Shown piece after piece: positions 1 through 8,567 of a DNA stretch of 64,000 nt. This stretch comes from Acidithiobacillus caldus ATCC 51756 (GTDB lineage Bacteria > Pseudomonadota > Gammaproteobacteria > Acidithiobacillales > Acidithiobacillaceae): positions 1,808,714 to 1,872,713 of the forward strand of contig NZ_CP005986.1 of NCBI RefSeq assembly GCF_000175575.2. The letters are read 5' to 3'. The notes below the pieces were generated by a model, which had not been told where the DNA came from, searched no databases, and was given only the letters and a program-made list of their open reading frames with translations. Position 1 is the first letter of the stretch, and each line of letters starts with the position of its first letter. The position numbers and the translations under genes were made by a program.

Positions 1-22
1 TAGGCCAGCAAGGAGACAGAAG

Positions 23-232
23 ATGATTTTTCACGTATGGAGCCATGGAGACCCAAGTGTAGGTATTCCTGGAAACAATGCAGAGGTGGATATATCTTCT
101 GTAGAAGATTTTGATCCCGAAGACCGGAAAGAATACATAGACACCATAAAGAAATGCCTGAGCGCCGCCTTTTCTGAAATATGGGACGAACCTGTACATA
201 TTGCGAGCGATGAAGAAGTTCGAGATATATGA
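23..232 (+). CDS. Small acidic hypothetical protein (69 aa)
   Basis: A 69-residue open frame starting at ATG 23, nine bases after an AAGGAGA ribosome-binding site. The product is rich in Asp and Glu, with no membrane segment and no motif I recognise. Its end overlaps the next small gene's upstream region, and together with the two following genes it forms a tightly packed plus-strand run of small accessory proteins. Function unknown. The good Shine-Dalgarno site is the main reason to accept it. Confidence 0.6.
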   Translation: MIFHVWSHGDPSVGIPGNNAEVDISSVEDFDPEDRKEYIDTIKKCLSAAFSEIWDEPVHIASDEEVRDI

Positions 233-242
233 GAGGTCTGAA

Positions 243-587
243 ATGAAACTGCAACGCTATGACGTATTTGATGATAATTATCGCCCGAACGATGATGGCG
301 ACTGGTGCGCTGCTGAAGCGGTTGAAGAACTGGAGGCTGAGAACGAAACCCTTCTCGCCGAAATAGAACGGCTAAAATACTGCTTTGGCGTTCTGTTCAT
401 TGACTCTCTTGGGGCCAAACGTAAATCGGTTGATGAGTGCCGAGGAAAAGTGGAATATGTTGAAATTGGTGGCACTATCTATTGGCCTCTGTCAGAACGA
501 GACAAAGAGCGCCTTATTGCTGCCTCCTGTGGAAACGGAATTTTTGATGGACCATCGAAAGCGCCGCCACAAGAAGTTGATCGCTGA
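243..587 (+). CDS. Hypothetical protein with short coiled-coil segment
   Basis: A 114-residue protein. ATG 243 follows GAGAGGTCTGAA and is preferred over the further upstream ATG 201, which lies inside the preceding gene. Residues about 25-45 (AVEELEAENETLLAEIERLK) form a heptad-like leucine/glutamate helix, probably a short coiled coil of the kind seen in small phage and plasmid proteins. The C-terminal half carries no recognised motif. Function unknown. Confidence 0.6.
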   Translation: MKLQRYDVFDDNYRPNDDGDWCAAEAVEELEAENETLLAEIERLKYCFGVLFIDSLGAKRKSVDECRGKVEYVEIGGTIYWPLSERDKERLIAASCGNGIFDGPSKAPPQEVDR

Positions 588-651
588 GGAAGCGACATGG
601 CTGGGGTTTTAGGAAAATACATCGGCCACTTGGCGTATTCGGAGGTGTGAC

Positions 652-1056
652 ATGGGCCTATCCTGCGAATGTGCTTGTGATTACGGCAACTGTGGATGGT
701 GGTACGAGGTCCACACCATAGCGAAGCCGTTGGCAACCAAGCGGACCAGAAAGTGCGTCTCATGCCGTAGGCGAATTTCGGTAGGCGATCCGGCGTACCG
801 GATCCGTCGTTGGCGCACGGCCTCTGGTATGGTTGAAGAACGCATTCACGGCGAGGGTGGCGAGGTCCAACTAGCCGATTGGTATTTTTGCCCTGAGTGC
901 GGCGTTCTCTACCATGCTCTGGAAAAGGTCAACATGTGTTTTGATTTGGGAACCGATGATCTGCGGGACGTTTTGCGTGAGTTCAATGCCGAGTATGCCC
1001 CGAAGGGCTTGCCTGGTTTCGCACTGAAATTGCCACCGCTGGCTATGGGTCGATAG
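652..1056 (+). CDS. Cysteine-rich putative zinc-binding protein
   Basis: A 134-residue protein starting at ATG 652 behind GGAGGTGTGAC, a strong ribosome-binding site. Cys pairs lie near the N-terminus (CECACDYGNC), in the middle (CVSCRRRI) and later (CPECGVL), giving at least two CxxC knuckles that probably bind zinc. Such small proteins are common on phages and plasmids and often lack a known role. The following frame (1089-1253) also carries a CxxC and may have belonged to the same gene before a frameshift. Confidence 0.6.
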   Translation: MGLSCECACDYGNCGWWYEVHTIAKPLATKRTRKCVSCRRRISVGDPAYRIRRWRTASGMVEERIHGEGGEVQLADWYFCPECGVLYHALEKVNMCFDLGTDDLRDVLREFNAEYAPKGLPGFALKLPPLAMGR

Positions 1057-1088
1057 ACGGACGTGAGTGCGCGATATGCAAAAAACTG

Positions 1089-1253
1089 GTGCGCGAACCC
1101 TTCAAGCACGTCGCTGTCGTGCTAGACGGTGGCGAGCGGTGGGCCACGCAGAAAGACATGGACGACCCAAATATGTTTAGGGATCCAGGGTATATGGGAG
1201 AGTTTCCCATTGGGCCGGATTGCCACAAGCGGTATCTCTTGCCGGATGAGTGA
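1089..1253 (+). CDS. Small ORF of uncertain start, possible frameshifted tail
   Basis: A frame ending at TGA 1251-1253 encodes a protein-like stretch (REPFKHVAVVLDGGERWATQ, then MFRDPGYMGEFPIGPDCHKR) that looks genuine. It has no ATG: the first usable start is GTG 1089, yet the protein-like sequence extends upstream through CAICKK with no start. Either it begins at a non-standard codon or it is the continuation of the gene ending at 1056 after a frameshift. Function unknown. Confidence 0.35.
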   Translation: MREPFKHVAVVLDGGERWATQKDMDDPNMFRDPGYMGEFPIGPDCHKRYLLPDE

Positions 1254-1380
1254 GGATCGCGTTGCGGCGGTCGGGGTCGACATTGGCTGCGGCATGTGCG
1301 CCGTCCAGACCAGTTTGTCGGCGGAGGATTTGCCCGATGTTGTGCACACCCTGAAGCAGGTGTTGTGCGTCAAGGGGTGA
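1246..1380 (+). pseudogene. RtcB RNA-ligase fragment
   Basis: ATG 1246 opens a 44-residue frame whose sequence AAVGVDIGCGMCAVQTSL then SAEDLPD matches the conserved metal-binding segment of RtcB-type tRNA-splicing/RNA-repair ligases (consensus AVGVDIGCGM). Full RtcB proteins have roughly 400 or more residues, so this is an internal piece that stops at TGA 1378-1380, with no flanking RtcB sequence in any frame. It is best read as a decayed remnant. Confidence 0.6.
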
Positions 1381-1408
1381 AAAGCACGTAAACTGCTTTG
1401 GAGGTCTC

Positions 1409-2380
1409 GTGGTTCAGATATTAGCCATTGATGGCAATAACATTGGCTACGCCAGCATGTACACGCCCGCTCTGTCACGGCTTTCTCACGATGGCCAGCC
1501 GACGGGCGGCATCCTGGGGCTGGTGCAGTCGGTTATCCGCATTGCCAAACGCTATCCCGAAGCGGTGCCGATCGTGCTCTGGGACGGCCACGCGGCCTGG
1601 CGCAAGGAGCTCTGTCCCGAATACAAGGAAAACCGTCGCGACCGCCCCGACAAGGTGGCCGTAGCCGAATCCTGGAAACGGCAACAGCCCTGGGCCAATC
1701 TCTTTCTCCTGCAAATGGGTGTACTCCAGATGCGGGCACCCGATGCCGAAGCCGATGACCTCGCCGGCCGCCTTGCCTTCGCGCACGAGCGCTTCGCCGA
1801 TTTCGGTATCGATGGTATGACGCTGGTTTCGGGCGATACCGACTGGTGGCAGGCCCTGTCGCGTCACGTGACGTGGTTTACCCCCATCACGGATGGGGAA
1901 ATGACCCTTGCCGATCTCCAGACCGACAAGGCCAAGGACGGTCCCTTCTCGGGTATCGAGGAATACCTGCTGGCCAAGGCCATGGCGGGAGACCCATCCG
2001 ACAACATTCCTGGCGTGCAGCGCGTGGGCATACCCACGGCGCTCAAACTGCTGCGTTTGCACGAAGGCCTCGACGGTATCGCCGCCGCCGTCGCTTCCGG
2101 ACGGGCCAAAGACAAGGCGTCTGCCGCCATTGTCGACGCCATCGACCTCATCGAACGCAACCGGCGCATCATGGATTGGCGTTTGGCGCCGCCGAGCGCC
2201 GAGACCACGGGGATTGCCCGATTGTCGTTCTCTCCGGACGATTGCCGCGACTTGTGTGCCCACTTTGGTTTCGATCGTCTGGCCCATCGCCTCGAACCAG
2301 GCGGGGAGTGGGATACCCTGCAGCGGTCCTTTCTTCCGGAGGTTCCGGCGGCCTTCGATTTCGCGGAGTTTACAGCCTAA
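1409..2380 (+). CDS. 5'-3' exonuclease (Pol I N-terminal / FEN-like)
   Basis: A 323-residue protein starting at GTG 1409, right behind GGAGG. It matches the 5'-3' exonuclease domain of DNA polymerase I and phage flap nucleases: N-terminal LAIDGNNIGYAS with the first metal-binding Asp, then WDGHAAWRKELCPEYKENR, the acidic cluster DAEADDLAG, SGDTDWWQ, and the helix-hairpin-helix segment AGDPSDNIPGVQRVG at about residue 192. No polymerase domain follows. It probably removes RNA primers or 5' flaps during replication of the element and sits just upstream of the topoisomerase gene. Confidence 0.85.
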   Translation: MVQILAIDGNNIGYASMYTPALSRLSHDGQPTGGILGLVQSVIRIAKRYPEAVPIVLWDGHAAWRKELCPEYKENRRDRPDKVAVAESWKRQQPWANLFLLQMGVLQMRAPDAEADDLAGRLAFAHERFADFGIDGMTLVSGDTDWWQALSRHVTWFTPITDGEMTLADLQTDKAKDGPFSGIEEYLLAKAMAGDPSDNIPGVQRVGIPTALKLLRLHEGLDGIAAAVASGRAKDKASAAIVDAIDLIERNRRIMDWRLAPPSAETTGIARLSFSPDDCRDLCAHFGFDRLAHRLEPGGEWDTLQRSFLPEVPAAFDFAEFTA

Positions 2381-2427
2381 CGGGATTCGATTTGGACTGC
2401 CACAGCGACTTATTGCCTACCCCCCTC

Positions 2428-2435
2428 GCTATACC
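2428..2435 (+). promoter_or_regulatory. Box A promoter element before topB
   Basis: GCTATACC within CCCCCCTCGCTATACCTAACC, 30 bp before the TTG start of the topoisomerase gene. It is one of about fourteen copies placed at similar distances from start codons, so TATACC is read as a -10 region. No good -35 TTGACA is visible. Confidence 0.6.
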
Positions 2436-2464
2436 TAACCAAGCACAGCAGCGAGGAGCACACC

Positions 2465-4795
2465 TTGACCACCGTCGTCATTGCCGAAAAGCCGTCCATG
2501 GCCCGCGCCATCCGGGAAGGGCTGGGGCCGCAGGCCAACCGTTACGAGATCACCAATGCCTTTGGGCACATTCTGGAGCAGGCGGAGCCCGACGCCTATT
2601 TGCCCGGGGACGTACCGAAAACGGCCAAGGGAAAGAAGATCTGGCGCATGCAGGACCTGCCCATCCTGCCGGCGGAGTGGAAGAAGTTCCCCAAGCGGGA
2701 CGCCAAGGACCAACTGGCCAAGATCGGGGCGCTACTGAAATCCGCAGACACGGTCATCAATGCGGGGGACCCGGACCGGGAAGGCCAGTTGCTCATCGAC
2801 GAGATTCTCGAGCATTTCCATTACCGCGGTAAGGTCCTGCGGGTGTGGTTGAAGGCCCTGGACGCCGAGAACGTCCGCAAGGCCTTTGCCGCCTTGGAAT
2901 CCAACGAGAAATACCGGCCCCTCAAGGATGCTGCCGAGGCCCGCAGCCAGTCCGACTGGGTGGTGGGTATGAACCTCACCCGGGCGGTCACCGTCAAGTC
3001 GGGGGATCTGTTCTCCATCGGGCGGGTGCAGACCCCGACCCTCGCCATCGTAGTGCGACGGGATCTGGAGATAGAAAACTTCGTTCCCAGGGACTATTTC
3101 GAGGTCTTTGCCCAGTGTCGGCATACTCAGGGTGCGTTCCTGGCGAAGTGGGAGCCATCCTCGACGGACGGGCCAGGTTTCGATGAGGAGGGCCGCCTCA
3201 TCGACAAGCGACTTGCCGAGGCGGTTGCCCAGAAGGCCAAAGGCGCTGGCAAGGTCGCCCGCTTCGAAGCCAAAGAGCAGAAGCAGTCTGCTCCCCTGCC
3301 CTACTCCCTGTCGGCCCTGCAGAAGGTCGCCAGCAGCCGCTTTGGGATGAGTGCTCAGCAGGTGCTCGACACCTGTCAGAGCCTCTACGAAAAGAAAATC
3401 ACGAGCTACCCCCGCACGGACTGCCGGTATCTGCCGGAGGAGCAGTTGGTGGATGCTCCCCGGATTCTGGGGAAATTGCCGATACCGGACGGTATCCGCC
3501 CCCTGTTGAACCCCAGGCAAAAGCACGTGGCCTGGAACAACGCCAAGATCACGGCCCACAACGCCATCGTTCCGACGGGCGAGCCGGCGCGAGGGCTGTC
3601 GGACGCGGAGGCCAAGCTCTACGATCTCATCTGGAGGTCGTATGTCGCCCTGTTCCTGCCGGATTACCGCTATCGGGCGCTGTCGGCCACCATCGCCCTT
3701 GGCGGCGAATCCTGGAAGGCGACGGGTCGACAGGATATCGACCTCGGCTGGAAAAAGCTTTTTGGGGCGCAGGCGCTCGAGGACGACGAGGACGCGGATG
3801 GGGGCAAGGCACCGCTTCCGGTGATGCAGACGGGAGACCCCGTCCAGGGCGATGGCGGCAAGGTCGAGGCCCGGCAGACGAAGCCGCCGGCGCGGTTCAC
3901 CGATGGTTCGCTCATCGACGCCATGTCCAACATCCACAAGTTCGTGACCGACCCGCAGGCGAAGGCGAAGCTCAAGGAAACCTCGGGGCTCGGCACGGAA
4001 GCGACCCGGGCGAGCGTTCTGGAGACCCTGCTCCAGCGGGAATATCTCCAGAAAAAGGGCAAGCAGTTGATCTCGACGCCCAAAGGCCGCGCCCTCATCG
4101 CCTATCTCGAGAAGCAGCGATTGGGCAGTTTTGCCGACCCCGTCACGACCGCCCGCTGGGAGGATGTGCTGGGCATGGTGGCCGAGGGCAAGGTCCCGAT
4201 GCAGAAATTCACGGCGGCGGTGACCCAGGAAGTAGCCAAGGCCATCGAGGTGCTCAAAAGCGGTTCCGCCATGGCCGGCGGCGGAAGTTCCTCTCAGCAG
4301 CCCTTGCGGGCGCAGCCCTGTCCCATTTGCGGTGGGGATGCGGTGGTGCGGCGGCTGCAGTCGAAGAAAAACCGCAAGGTCTTTTTCTGGTCCTGCTCAA
4401 ACCGTGACGCCCATCCCCTTTTGCAGGACGACAACGGCAAGCCCGACAAACCCTTTGCGGAGCGCAAGGAGGACAGCGGCCCGCCCGGGCCGGAGTGTCC
4501 CCATTGCGCCGGCACGGCGACCCGGACAAAGACCACCTCGACGGGCAAGACCTATTACCGCTGTCCGTCCTGCCAGGCGGCCTTTTGGCCAGATCGTGAG
4601 GATCCGCAACGGCTGGGGGCTCCCTGGCTACCGGCGGAAAGCGGTGGACGGCGAGGGTCCAGCACGAAGTCCTACTCCGGTGCGAAGCGATCTTCTGGTG
4701 GCGCCACATCTGCCCCGAGAGCCCGGAGCGGTGCCGGCGGCAAAAAGTCGGCTTCGTCCGGCACCAAAGGCGGCAAGGGACGGAAGGCCGGATGA
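2465..4795 (+). CDS. topB: Type IA DNA topoisomerase (topoisomerase III-like)
   Basis: A 776-residue topoisomerase starting at TTG 2465 behind GAGGAG. It has the TOPRIM strand VVIAEKPSMARAI at the N-terminus and GDPDREGQ at about residue 100. The catalytic tyrosine lies in ITSYPRTDCRYL at about residue 315. After the core come two C-terminal zinc ribbons (CPICGG...CSNRD near 618 and CPHCAG...CPSC near 677) and a Gly/Ser/Lys-rich tail. Element-borne topoisomerases of this kind support plasmid replication and transfer by passing single strands. Box A lies 30 bp upstream; the next gene overlaps its stop codon. Confidence 0.92.
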   Translation: MTTVVIAEKPSMARAIREGLGPQANRYEITNAFGHILEQAEPDAYLPGDVPKTAKGKKIWRMQDLPILPAEWKKFPKRDAKDQLAKIGALLKSADTVINAGDPDREGQLLIDEILEHFHYRGKVLRVWLKALDAENVRKAFAALESNEKYRPLKDAAEARSQSDWVVGMNLTRAVTVKSGDLFSIGRVQTPTLAIVVRRDLEIENFVPRDYFEVFAQCRHTQGAFLAKWEPSSTDGPGFDEEGRLIDKRLAEAVAQKAKGAGKVARFEAKEQKQSAPLPYSLSALQKVASSRFGMSAQQVLDTCQSLYEKKITSYPRTDCRYLPEEQLVDAPRILGKLPIPDGIRPLLNPRQKHVAWNNAKITAHNAIVPTGEPARGLSDAEAKLYDLIWRSYVALFLPDYRYRALSATIALGGESWKATGRQDIDLGWKKLFGAQALEDDEDADGGKAPLPVMQTGDPVQGDGGKVEARQTKPPARFTDGSLIDAMSNIHKFVTDPQAKAKLKETSGLGTEATRASVLETLLQREYLQKKGKQLISTPKGRALIAYLEKQRLGSFADPVTTARWEDVLGMVAEGKVPMQKFTAAVTQEVAKAIEVLKSGSAMAGGGSSSQQPLRAQPCPICGGDAVVRRLQSKKNRKVFFWSCSNRDAHPLLQDDNGKPDKPFAERKEDSGPPGPECPHCAGTATRTKTTSTGKTYYRCPSCQAAFWPDREDPQRLGAPWLPAESGGRRGSSTKSYSGAKRSSGGATSAPRARSGAGGKKSASSGTKGGKGRKAG

Positions 4796-5082
4796 GACGC
4801 ACGTCCAACCTGGCGGTCAATACCCGATTTTCGCAGCGCACGGGGATCCTGTTTCCGGCTCCGGGGAGCGCGGTGCGGTTTGCGCGGGATTGGGACAATC
4901 CCGTCGATCGGGACGCCGTCGGTATCTATCTCCCCGATGTGCCGGTACCCCTGGGTTGGCTGTACCGGAAGGACGCCAATCGTCGGACCGTGCTGGCAGC
5001 ACTCGATGCCGGCAAGACGGTGGACGGACGGCTCATTGTCGCGGGCTCTGGTGCGAAACCGAAGGTGGAGTTTTGGCTTTAG
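4792..5082 (+). CDS. HIRAN-like small protein
   Basis: A 96-residue protein whose ATG overlaps the topB stop (ATGA), suggesting translational coupling. The middle reads FARDWDNPVDRDAVGIYL then PLGWLYRKDANRRTVLAALD, a layout like HIRAN domains (Asn-Pro-x-Asp-x-x-Ala-Val followed by a Gly-Tyr/Trp-Leu strand). HIRAN domains bind DNA ends in repair and restriction proteins, so a role beside the topoisomerase would make sense. The family assignment is by eye. Confidence 0.5.
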   Translation: MRRTSNLAVNTRFSQRTGILFPAPGSAVRFARDWDNPVDRDAVGIYLPDVPVPLGWLYRKDANRRTVLAALDAGKTVDGRLIVAGSGAKPKVEFWL

Positions 5083-5128
5083 GATCGGGGCGATACCGCA
5101 GGGTCTGACGCTATCGCCAAGGGCTTTG

Positions 5129-5136
5129 GCTATACC
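5129..5136 (+). promoter_or_regulatory. Box A promoter element
   Basis: GCTATACC within CTTTGGCTATACCATTTTGCC, 31 bp before ATG 5167. The same CTTTGGCTATACC context occurs before csf4 (17805) and before the sliding clamp gene (29738). Confidence 0.6.
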
Positions 5137-5166
5137 ATTTTGCCGAGGTTTTTCTGGGAGACGGAT

Positions 5167-6351
5167 ATGGTGGATGAAATCAAACGGGTACGCCTCACCC
5201 TGGCGGGAGATCAAGCCGATTATGTGGACGAATTGGCGCAGCGGTATGGGGTTACGCGCACCCAGGTTATCCGGGTGATGGTCGATTGCATGAAGCAGCC
5301 GGAATTGGGCAGTGTCGAGGAACAGTTGCAGATACTGCAACAGTCCGAATTGGCCCCGCAATCCGGGAGTGAAAATCCACCTACGGTTTTCCTGGAGCAA
5401 TTGCGGCAATTGTCGGGTCGGGTAGAGTTGATCGCCCGGCAGATCGCGGATCTGCAGCGTGGCCCCGCGCCCGCAGGGGCCTTGCAGGCGGCGGGCTGCG
5501 CCCCGCAGGGGGCCTTGCAGGCGGCGGGTCCTGCGGGTCCTGAGGACGGCGGTATGCCCCCCGCGGGGCCCGTGCCGGGCGCAGGGCTGCCGCCCGCAGG
5601 GCCTGCGGATGGCGACGATTCTGCCTTTGCTGGTGGTAGCCAGCCACCGTCTTTTGACGATGTCGATTTCTTCGATGGCCAGGAATCCGGTAGCGGCAAT
5701 GGGTCGGGGATGGATGTCCGTCCCGAAGCCGTTGCCGATATTCTGCGGGCCGTTGCGGACCTGCGGGAAGACGTGCAGGAGCAGATCGAGGGCATGCGGG
5801 CAACGCTGGCGGCTTTGGGGGAGCGTGTCGATCCCGATGTGTCGGTTTTGTTGAACGCCATCCGTGACCATCTTCAGGAATCCTTCAATGGGCTCGTGGA
5901 TGCAATGTCCAGTTCGGTGCCGAAGGCCATTGCGGAGTCGGTATCGTTGGAGATGCAGCCCGGCAGTGGTGACCTGGAGACCAAGGATCTGCTTGCGGGG
6001 CTGCATCGGCGCATGGACGCCCTGACAGAGTATGTCGATGGGGTCCGCGAGAGTCTTTTGCGCATGGAGGAGGCCCTTGGCCAACTGGGGCGCGCGGAGG
6101 TTTCTGCCGCTGTGGAAGAGCGATTGACGCGCCTTGGGACAGCGTTCAATGGGCTGGCGGCGGATTTGCGCCCGCTGCTCGATAGGGGCGATGCGGAGTC
6201 CCGCATGCAGGCCATCGAGGAAAAGGTGGGCCGGATGACGGACCTGTTGGAGTCGCTGCTGGCGGAATCCTCGCGCAGTTTCGTGCTGCTGCCGTCCAAG
6301 GGTTTGGGGAAGGCCCTGGTGGGGCAGATCCGTCTGGTCAAAGAGGACTGA
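5167..6351 (+). CDS. Ribbon-helix-helix / coiled-coil protein, possible relaxosome accessory factor
   Basis: A 394-residue protein. ATG 5167 behind GGGAGACGGAT is chosen over TTG 5140, which lies too close to box A. Residues 1-45 (KRVRLTLAGDQADYVDELAQ, then GVTRTQVIRVMV) look like a ribbon-helix-helix DNA-binding domain. Residues about 98-160 are an Ala/Gly/Pro linker built from the GC-rich modular repeat. The rest is long amphipathic helices typical of coiled coils. It lies 5' of the relaxase, so an accessory role at the transfer origin is plausible; this is inference from position. Confidence 0.6.
   Translation: MVDEIKRVRLTLAGDQADYVDELAQRYGVTRTQVIRVMVDCMKQPELGSVEEQLQILQQSELAPQSGSENPPTVFLEQLRQLSGRVELIARQIADLQRGPAPAGALQAAGCAPQGALQAAGPAGPEDGGMPPAGPVPGAGLPPAGPADGDDSAFAGGSQPPSFDDVDFFDGQESGSGNGSGMDVRPEAVADILRAVADLREDVQEQIEGMRATLAALGERVDPDVSVLLNAIRDHLQESFNGLVDAMSSSVPKAIAESVSLEMQPGSGDLETKDLLAGLHRRMDALTEYVDGVRESLLRMEEALGQLGRAEVSAAVEERLTRLGTAFNGLAADLRPLLDRGDAESRMQAIEEKVGRMTDLLESLLAESSRSFVLLPSKGLGKALVGQIRLVKED
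5459..5607 (+). repeat. GC-rich modular repeat cluster (in frame)
   Basis: Tandem short modules such as CCTTGCAGGCGGCGGGCTGC and GCCCCGCAGG, each a small imperfect palindrome of about 15-18 bp. Here they are read in frame as a linker (LQAAG, APQG and PAG units). The same modules recur in at least ten other places in the window. Confidence 0.8.
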
Positions 6352-6352
6352 G

Positions 6353-6799
6353 TTGGCCGGTCTGTTGGTCCTTGTCCGTCCGCACACCTCGTTACTGGAC
6401 GGCCCGCGGGTGGCGTGGTGGCTGGGGCGCCACCAGGGGATACGGGGGGCGGTGTTCCCCGTCGATCCCGATTATGCCCGTCATCCCCTGTGGTCCTGGG
6501 CGTTGCGTCGCTACGGGCGTTTGGCCGGTGGCCACCGCATGATCCCGCTCGATTCCCAGAGTCCTTTTGGTTTGCGGCATTTGGCCGCCTGTCTCCATCG
6601 TGGGCAGGCGGTGGTGCTCTTTCCCCAGGGGACGGGAATCGACCAGCCGGATCGTGCCGATCGCGGAGGCTATCGCTGGCTGGTCCGTCGGTGCCGGCCC
6701 CAGGTGTTTGCCGTGCGGATATCGGGTTGGAGCATCGGGGCCGATCTCTTCCCCGGGGCGGTCGATCCGCTGTTCGAGGAGGGTACGGGGCGTGGATGA
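6353..6799 (+). CDS. PlsC-like acyltransferase domain protein
   Basis: A 148-residue protein starting at TTG 6353, two bases after the previous stop. It shows the acyltransferase signature of PlsC-type enzymes: an HX4D motif in VRPHTSLLDG near the N-terminus and LFPQGTGID in place of the usual FPEGT. These enzymes acylate lysophosphatidate at the inner membrane. The protein is short for the family (usually over 200 residues) and lacks a membrane anchor of its own, but the next gene encodes a membrane protein. A lipid-modifying enzyme in a transfer operon is unusual. Confidence 0.65.
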   Translation: MAGLLVLVRPHTSLLDGPRVAWWLGRHQGIRGAVFPVDPDYARHPLWSWALRRYGRLAGGHRMIPLDSQSPFGLRHLAACLHRGQAVVLFPQGTGIDQPDRADRGGYRWLVRRCRPQVFAVRISGWSIGADLFPGAVDPLFEEGTGRG

Positions 6800-6872
6800 A
6801 CTCCCTATCAAGCCCAAAAAGCTTCCCGAAGCCCTGTTGCCGGAACCCCTGCGCGAATCCGGAATAGCGTCA

Positions 6873-6995
6873 CGCAGGGCTGCGCCCGGCAGGACTGGCC
6901 CTGCGGACGGCAGGGCTGCGCCCCGCAGGGGTCTTGCAGACGGCAGTCTTGCAGACGGCAATATGCCCCCCGCAGGGGGTCCTGCGGACGGCGCG
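6873..6995 (+). repeat. GC-rich modular repeat cluster (in frame)
   Basis: Modules including GGCTGCGCCCCGCAGGGG, CTTGCAGACGGCAG and CCTGCGGACGG inside the interrupted membrane-protein gene, read as a linker rich in Ala, Gly, Asp and Arg. Confidence 0.75.
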
Positions 6996-7148
6996 GCGGG
7001 TGAGCGTGGGACGTATCGTCTGTCTGGAGGGCAGACGGTGCCGTTGCCGACCGCGCTGTGGGAGCCGCGCTGGAAGTGGGTGGGGAAACTCCTGGGGAGG
7101 CAGGTTCCCACACCGACAGTCTGGCTTTTGCCGCAGGATGCCGAAACC

Positions 7149-8567
7149 GAGCTATGCTCGAATCTGGTGTACGGGAGGTCTACAACTAGCTTGAGGAGGG
7201 TGGCGCACTGTTGCTAGAAAAGGGTTTCTGGATCCGATTCGCAACGAATGAGGAGTGCGCCATGCAAGAGAGTACTGGTTTCGACGGAGGAATGGGAGAG
7301 TTGGGCCTGAACATCGAGGGCTTATTGCGGCGGTCCGCGCGCCAGCTGATCCAACAGGCCATCGAGGGCGAGGTGCAGGTGCTGCTGGAGGAGTATGCCG
7401 CGGTACGCATGGTCGATGGTCGCCGGGCCGTCGTGCGGAATGGATATCTGCCGGAGCGGGAGATCCTGACAGCGGTCGGCCCCGTGCCTGTACAGGTCCC
7501 CAAGGTGCGAGACCGCTCCGGTTCGGGCGTGGTCTTCCGTTCTTCCCTGGTACCGCCCTACGTGCGCAAGTCGCGGACCGTGGCCGCAGCGCTCCCCTGG
7601 TTGTACCTGCACGGGGTATCGTCGGGACGGATGCACGAGGCGCTGTCTGTTCTCCTGGGCGAGGAGGCCAAGGGGCTTTCTCCGGCCGTGCTGGGACGCT
7701 TGAAAGTCGAATGGGCGCAAGAGCATGCCCAATGGCAGCGCCGGTCTCTACAGGGAAAACGCTACGCCTATTGGTGGGCCGACGGGGTCTATACCCAGCT
7801 GCGGGCGGAGGACGATCCCCGGATGTGTCTCTTGGTCATTATTGGCGTGACGGCCGAGGGCAAGAAGGAGGTCGTGGCGGTCACCGACGGTTTACGGGAG
7901 TCCAAAGCCTCCTGGCTAGAGATCCTGCGGGACTTGCGCGACCGCGGGCTGCAGGAGGCGCCACTACTGGCCATAGGAGATGGGGCGATGGGTTTCTGGG
8001 CCGCCCTGGACGAGATTTACCCACAAACCCGTCATCAGCGCTGTTGGGTGCACAAGACGGCCAACATCCTCAACGAGCTACCGAAGCGCCTTCAGGGGAA
8101 AGCCAAGGCCGCCCTGCAGGCGATCTGGATGGCCGACACCCGTGAAGCTGCGGAGAAAGCCTGGCAAGCCTTCGTGCGGGACTACCAGGCCAAATATCCC
8201 AGAGCGGTCGCAAAGCTCGAGAAGGACCGGGACGTGCTGCTGACCTTCTTCGACTTCCCGGCAGAGCACTGGCGGCATATCCGCAGCAGCAACGCCATCG
8301 AATCGACCTTCGCCACCGTACGGCAACGCAGCAGCCGCACTAAAAACTGTGTCTCTCGAGCCACTTTCCTTGGCCTGAGCTACAAGCTCATCCAGCAGGC
8401 AGAGAGACACTGGCGCGGGATTCAGCATCCGGAAAGACTGCGCGAGCTCTTTGCCGGGGTGACATTTGTCGATGGGATGCCTGCCAACGAAACCCGGCTG
8501 GATCCTCAACAGGACGCCGCCTGAATCGTGTTAGCAAATGCTCATACACCAATCTTGACCATAGCTC
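7149..8567 (+). mobile_element. IS256-family insertion sequence, copy 1 (1419 bp)
   Basis: Bounded by imperfect inverted repeats that start GAGCTATG and share GGTGTA about 20 bases in (left GAGCTATGCTCGAATCTGGT, right read inward GAGCTATGGTCAAGATTGGT). It is flanked by the 9-bp direct duplication GCCGAAACC. It encodes one transposase on the plus strand. The second copy at 25361-26779 has the same length, and the sequence looks identical by eye. Confidence 0.93.
7262..8524 (+). CDS. IS256-family transposase
   Basis: A 420-residue transposase. ATG 7262 behind GAGGAGTGCGCC is preferred to the upstream TTG 7211. Residues carrying the DDE-type site are visible: the Asp in YWWADGVYTQL, the Asp in LAIGDGAMGFWAAL, and the Glu in SSNAIESTFATVRQRSSRTK, the characteristic C-terminal IS256 motif. 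RCWVHKTANIL is also typical. The gene looks intact and is duplicated at 25474-26736. Confidence 0.95.
   Translation: MQESTGFDGGMGELGLNIEGLLRRSARQLIQQAIEGEVQVLLEEYAAVRMVDGRRAVVRNGYLPEREILTAVGPVPVQVPKVRDRSGSGVVFRSSLVPPYVRKSRTVAAALPWLYLHGVSSGRMHEALSVLLGEEAKGLSPAVLGRLKVEWAQEHAQWQRRSLQGKRYAYWWADGVYTQLRAEDDPRMCLLVIIGVTAEGKKEVVAVTDGLRESKASWLEILRDLRDRGLQEAPLLAIGDGAMGFWAALDEIYPQTRHQRCWVHKTANILNELPKRLQGKAKAALQAIWMADTREAAEKAWQAFVRDYQAKYPRAVAKLEKDRDVLLTFFDFPAEHWRHIRSSNAIESTFATVRQRSSRTKNCVSRATFLGLSYKLIQQAERHWRGIQHPERLRELFAGVTFVDGMPANETRLDPQQDAA

Noticed and set aside
1129-1245. N-terminal extension of the RtcB-like frame from ATG 1129
   Set aside because: This part is the shadow of another frame and bears no RtcB similarity; the similarity begins just after ATG 1246.
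5140-5166. TTG 5140 as the start of the ribbon-helix-helix protein
   Set aside because: It is only four bases after the promoter box and has no ribosome-binding site; ATG 5167 is well placed.
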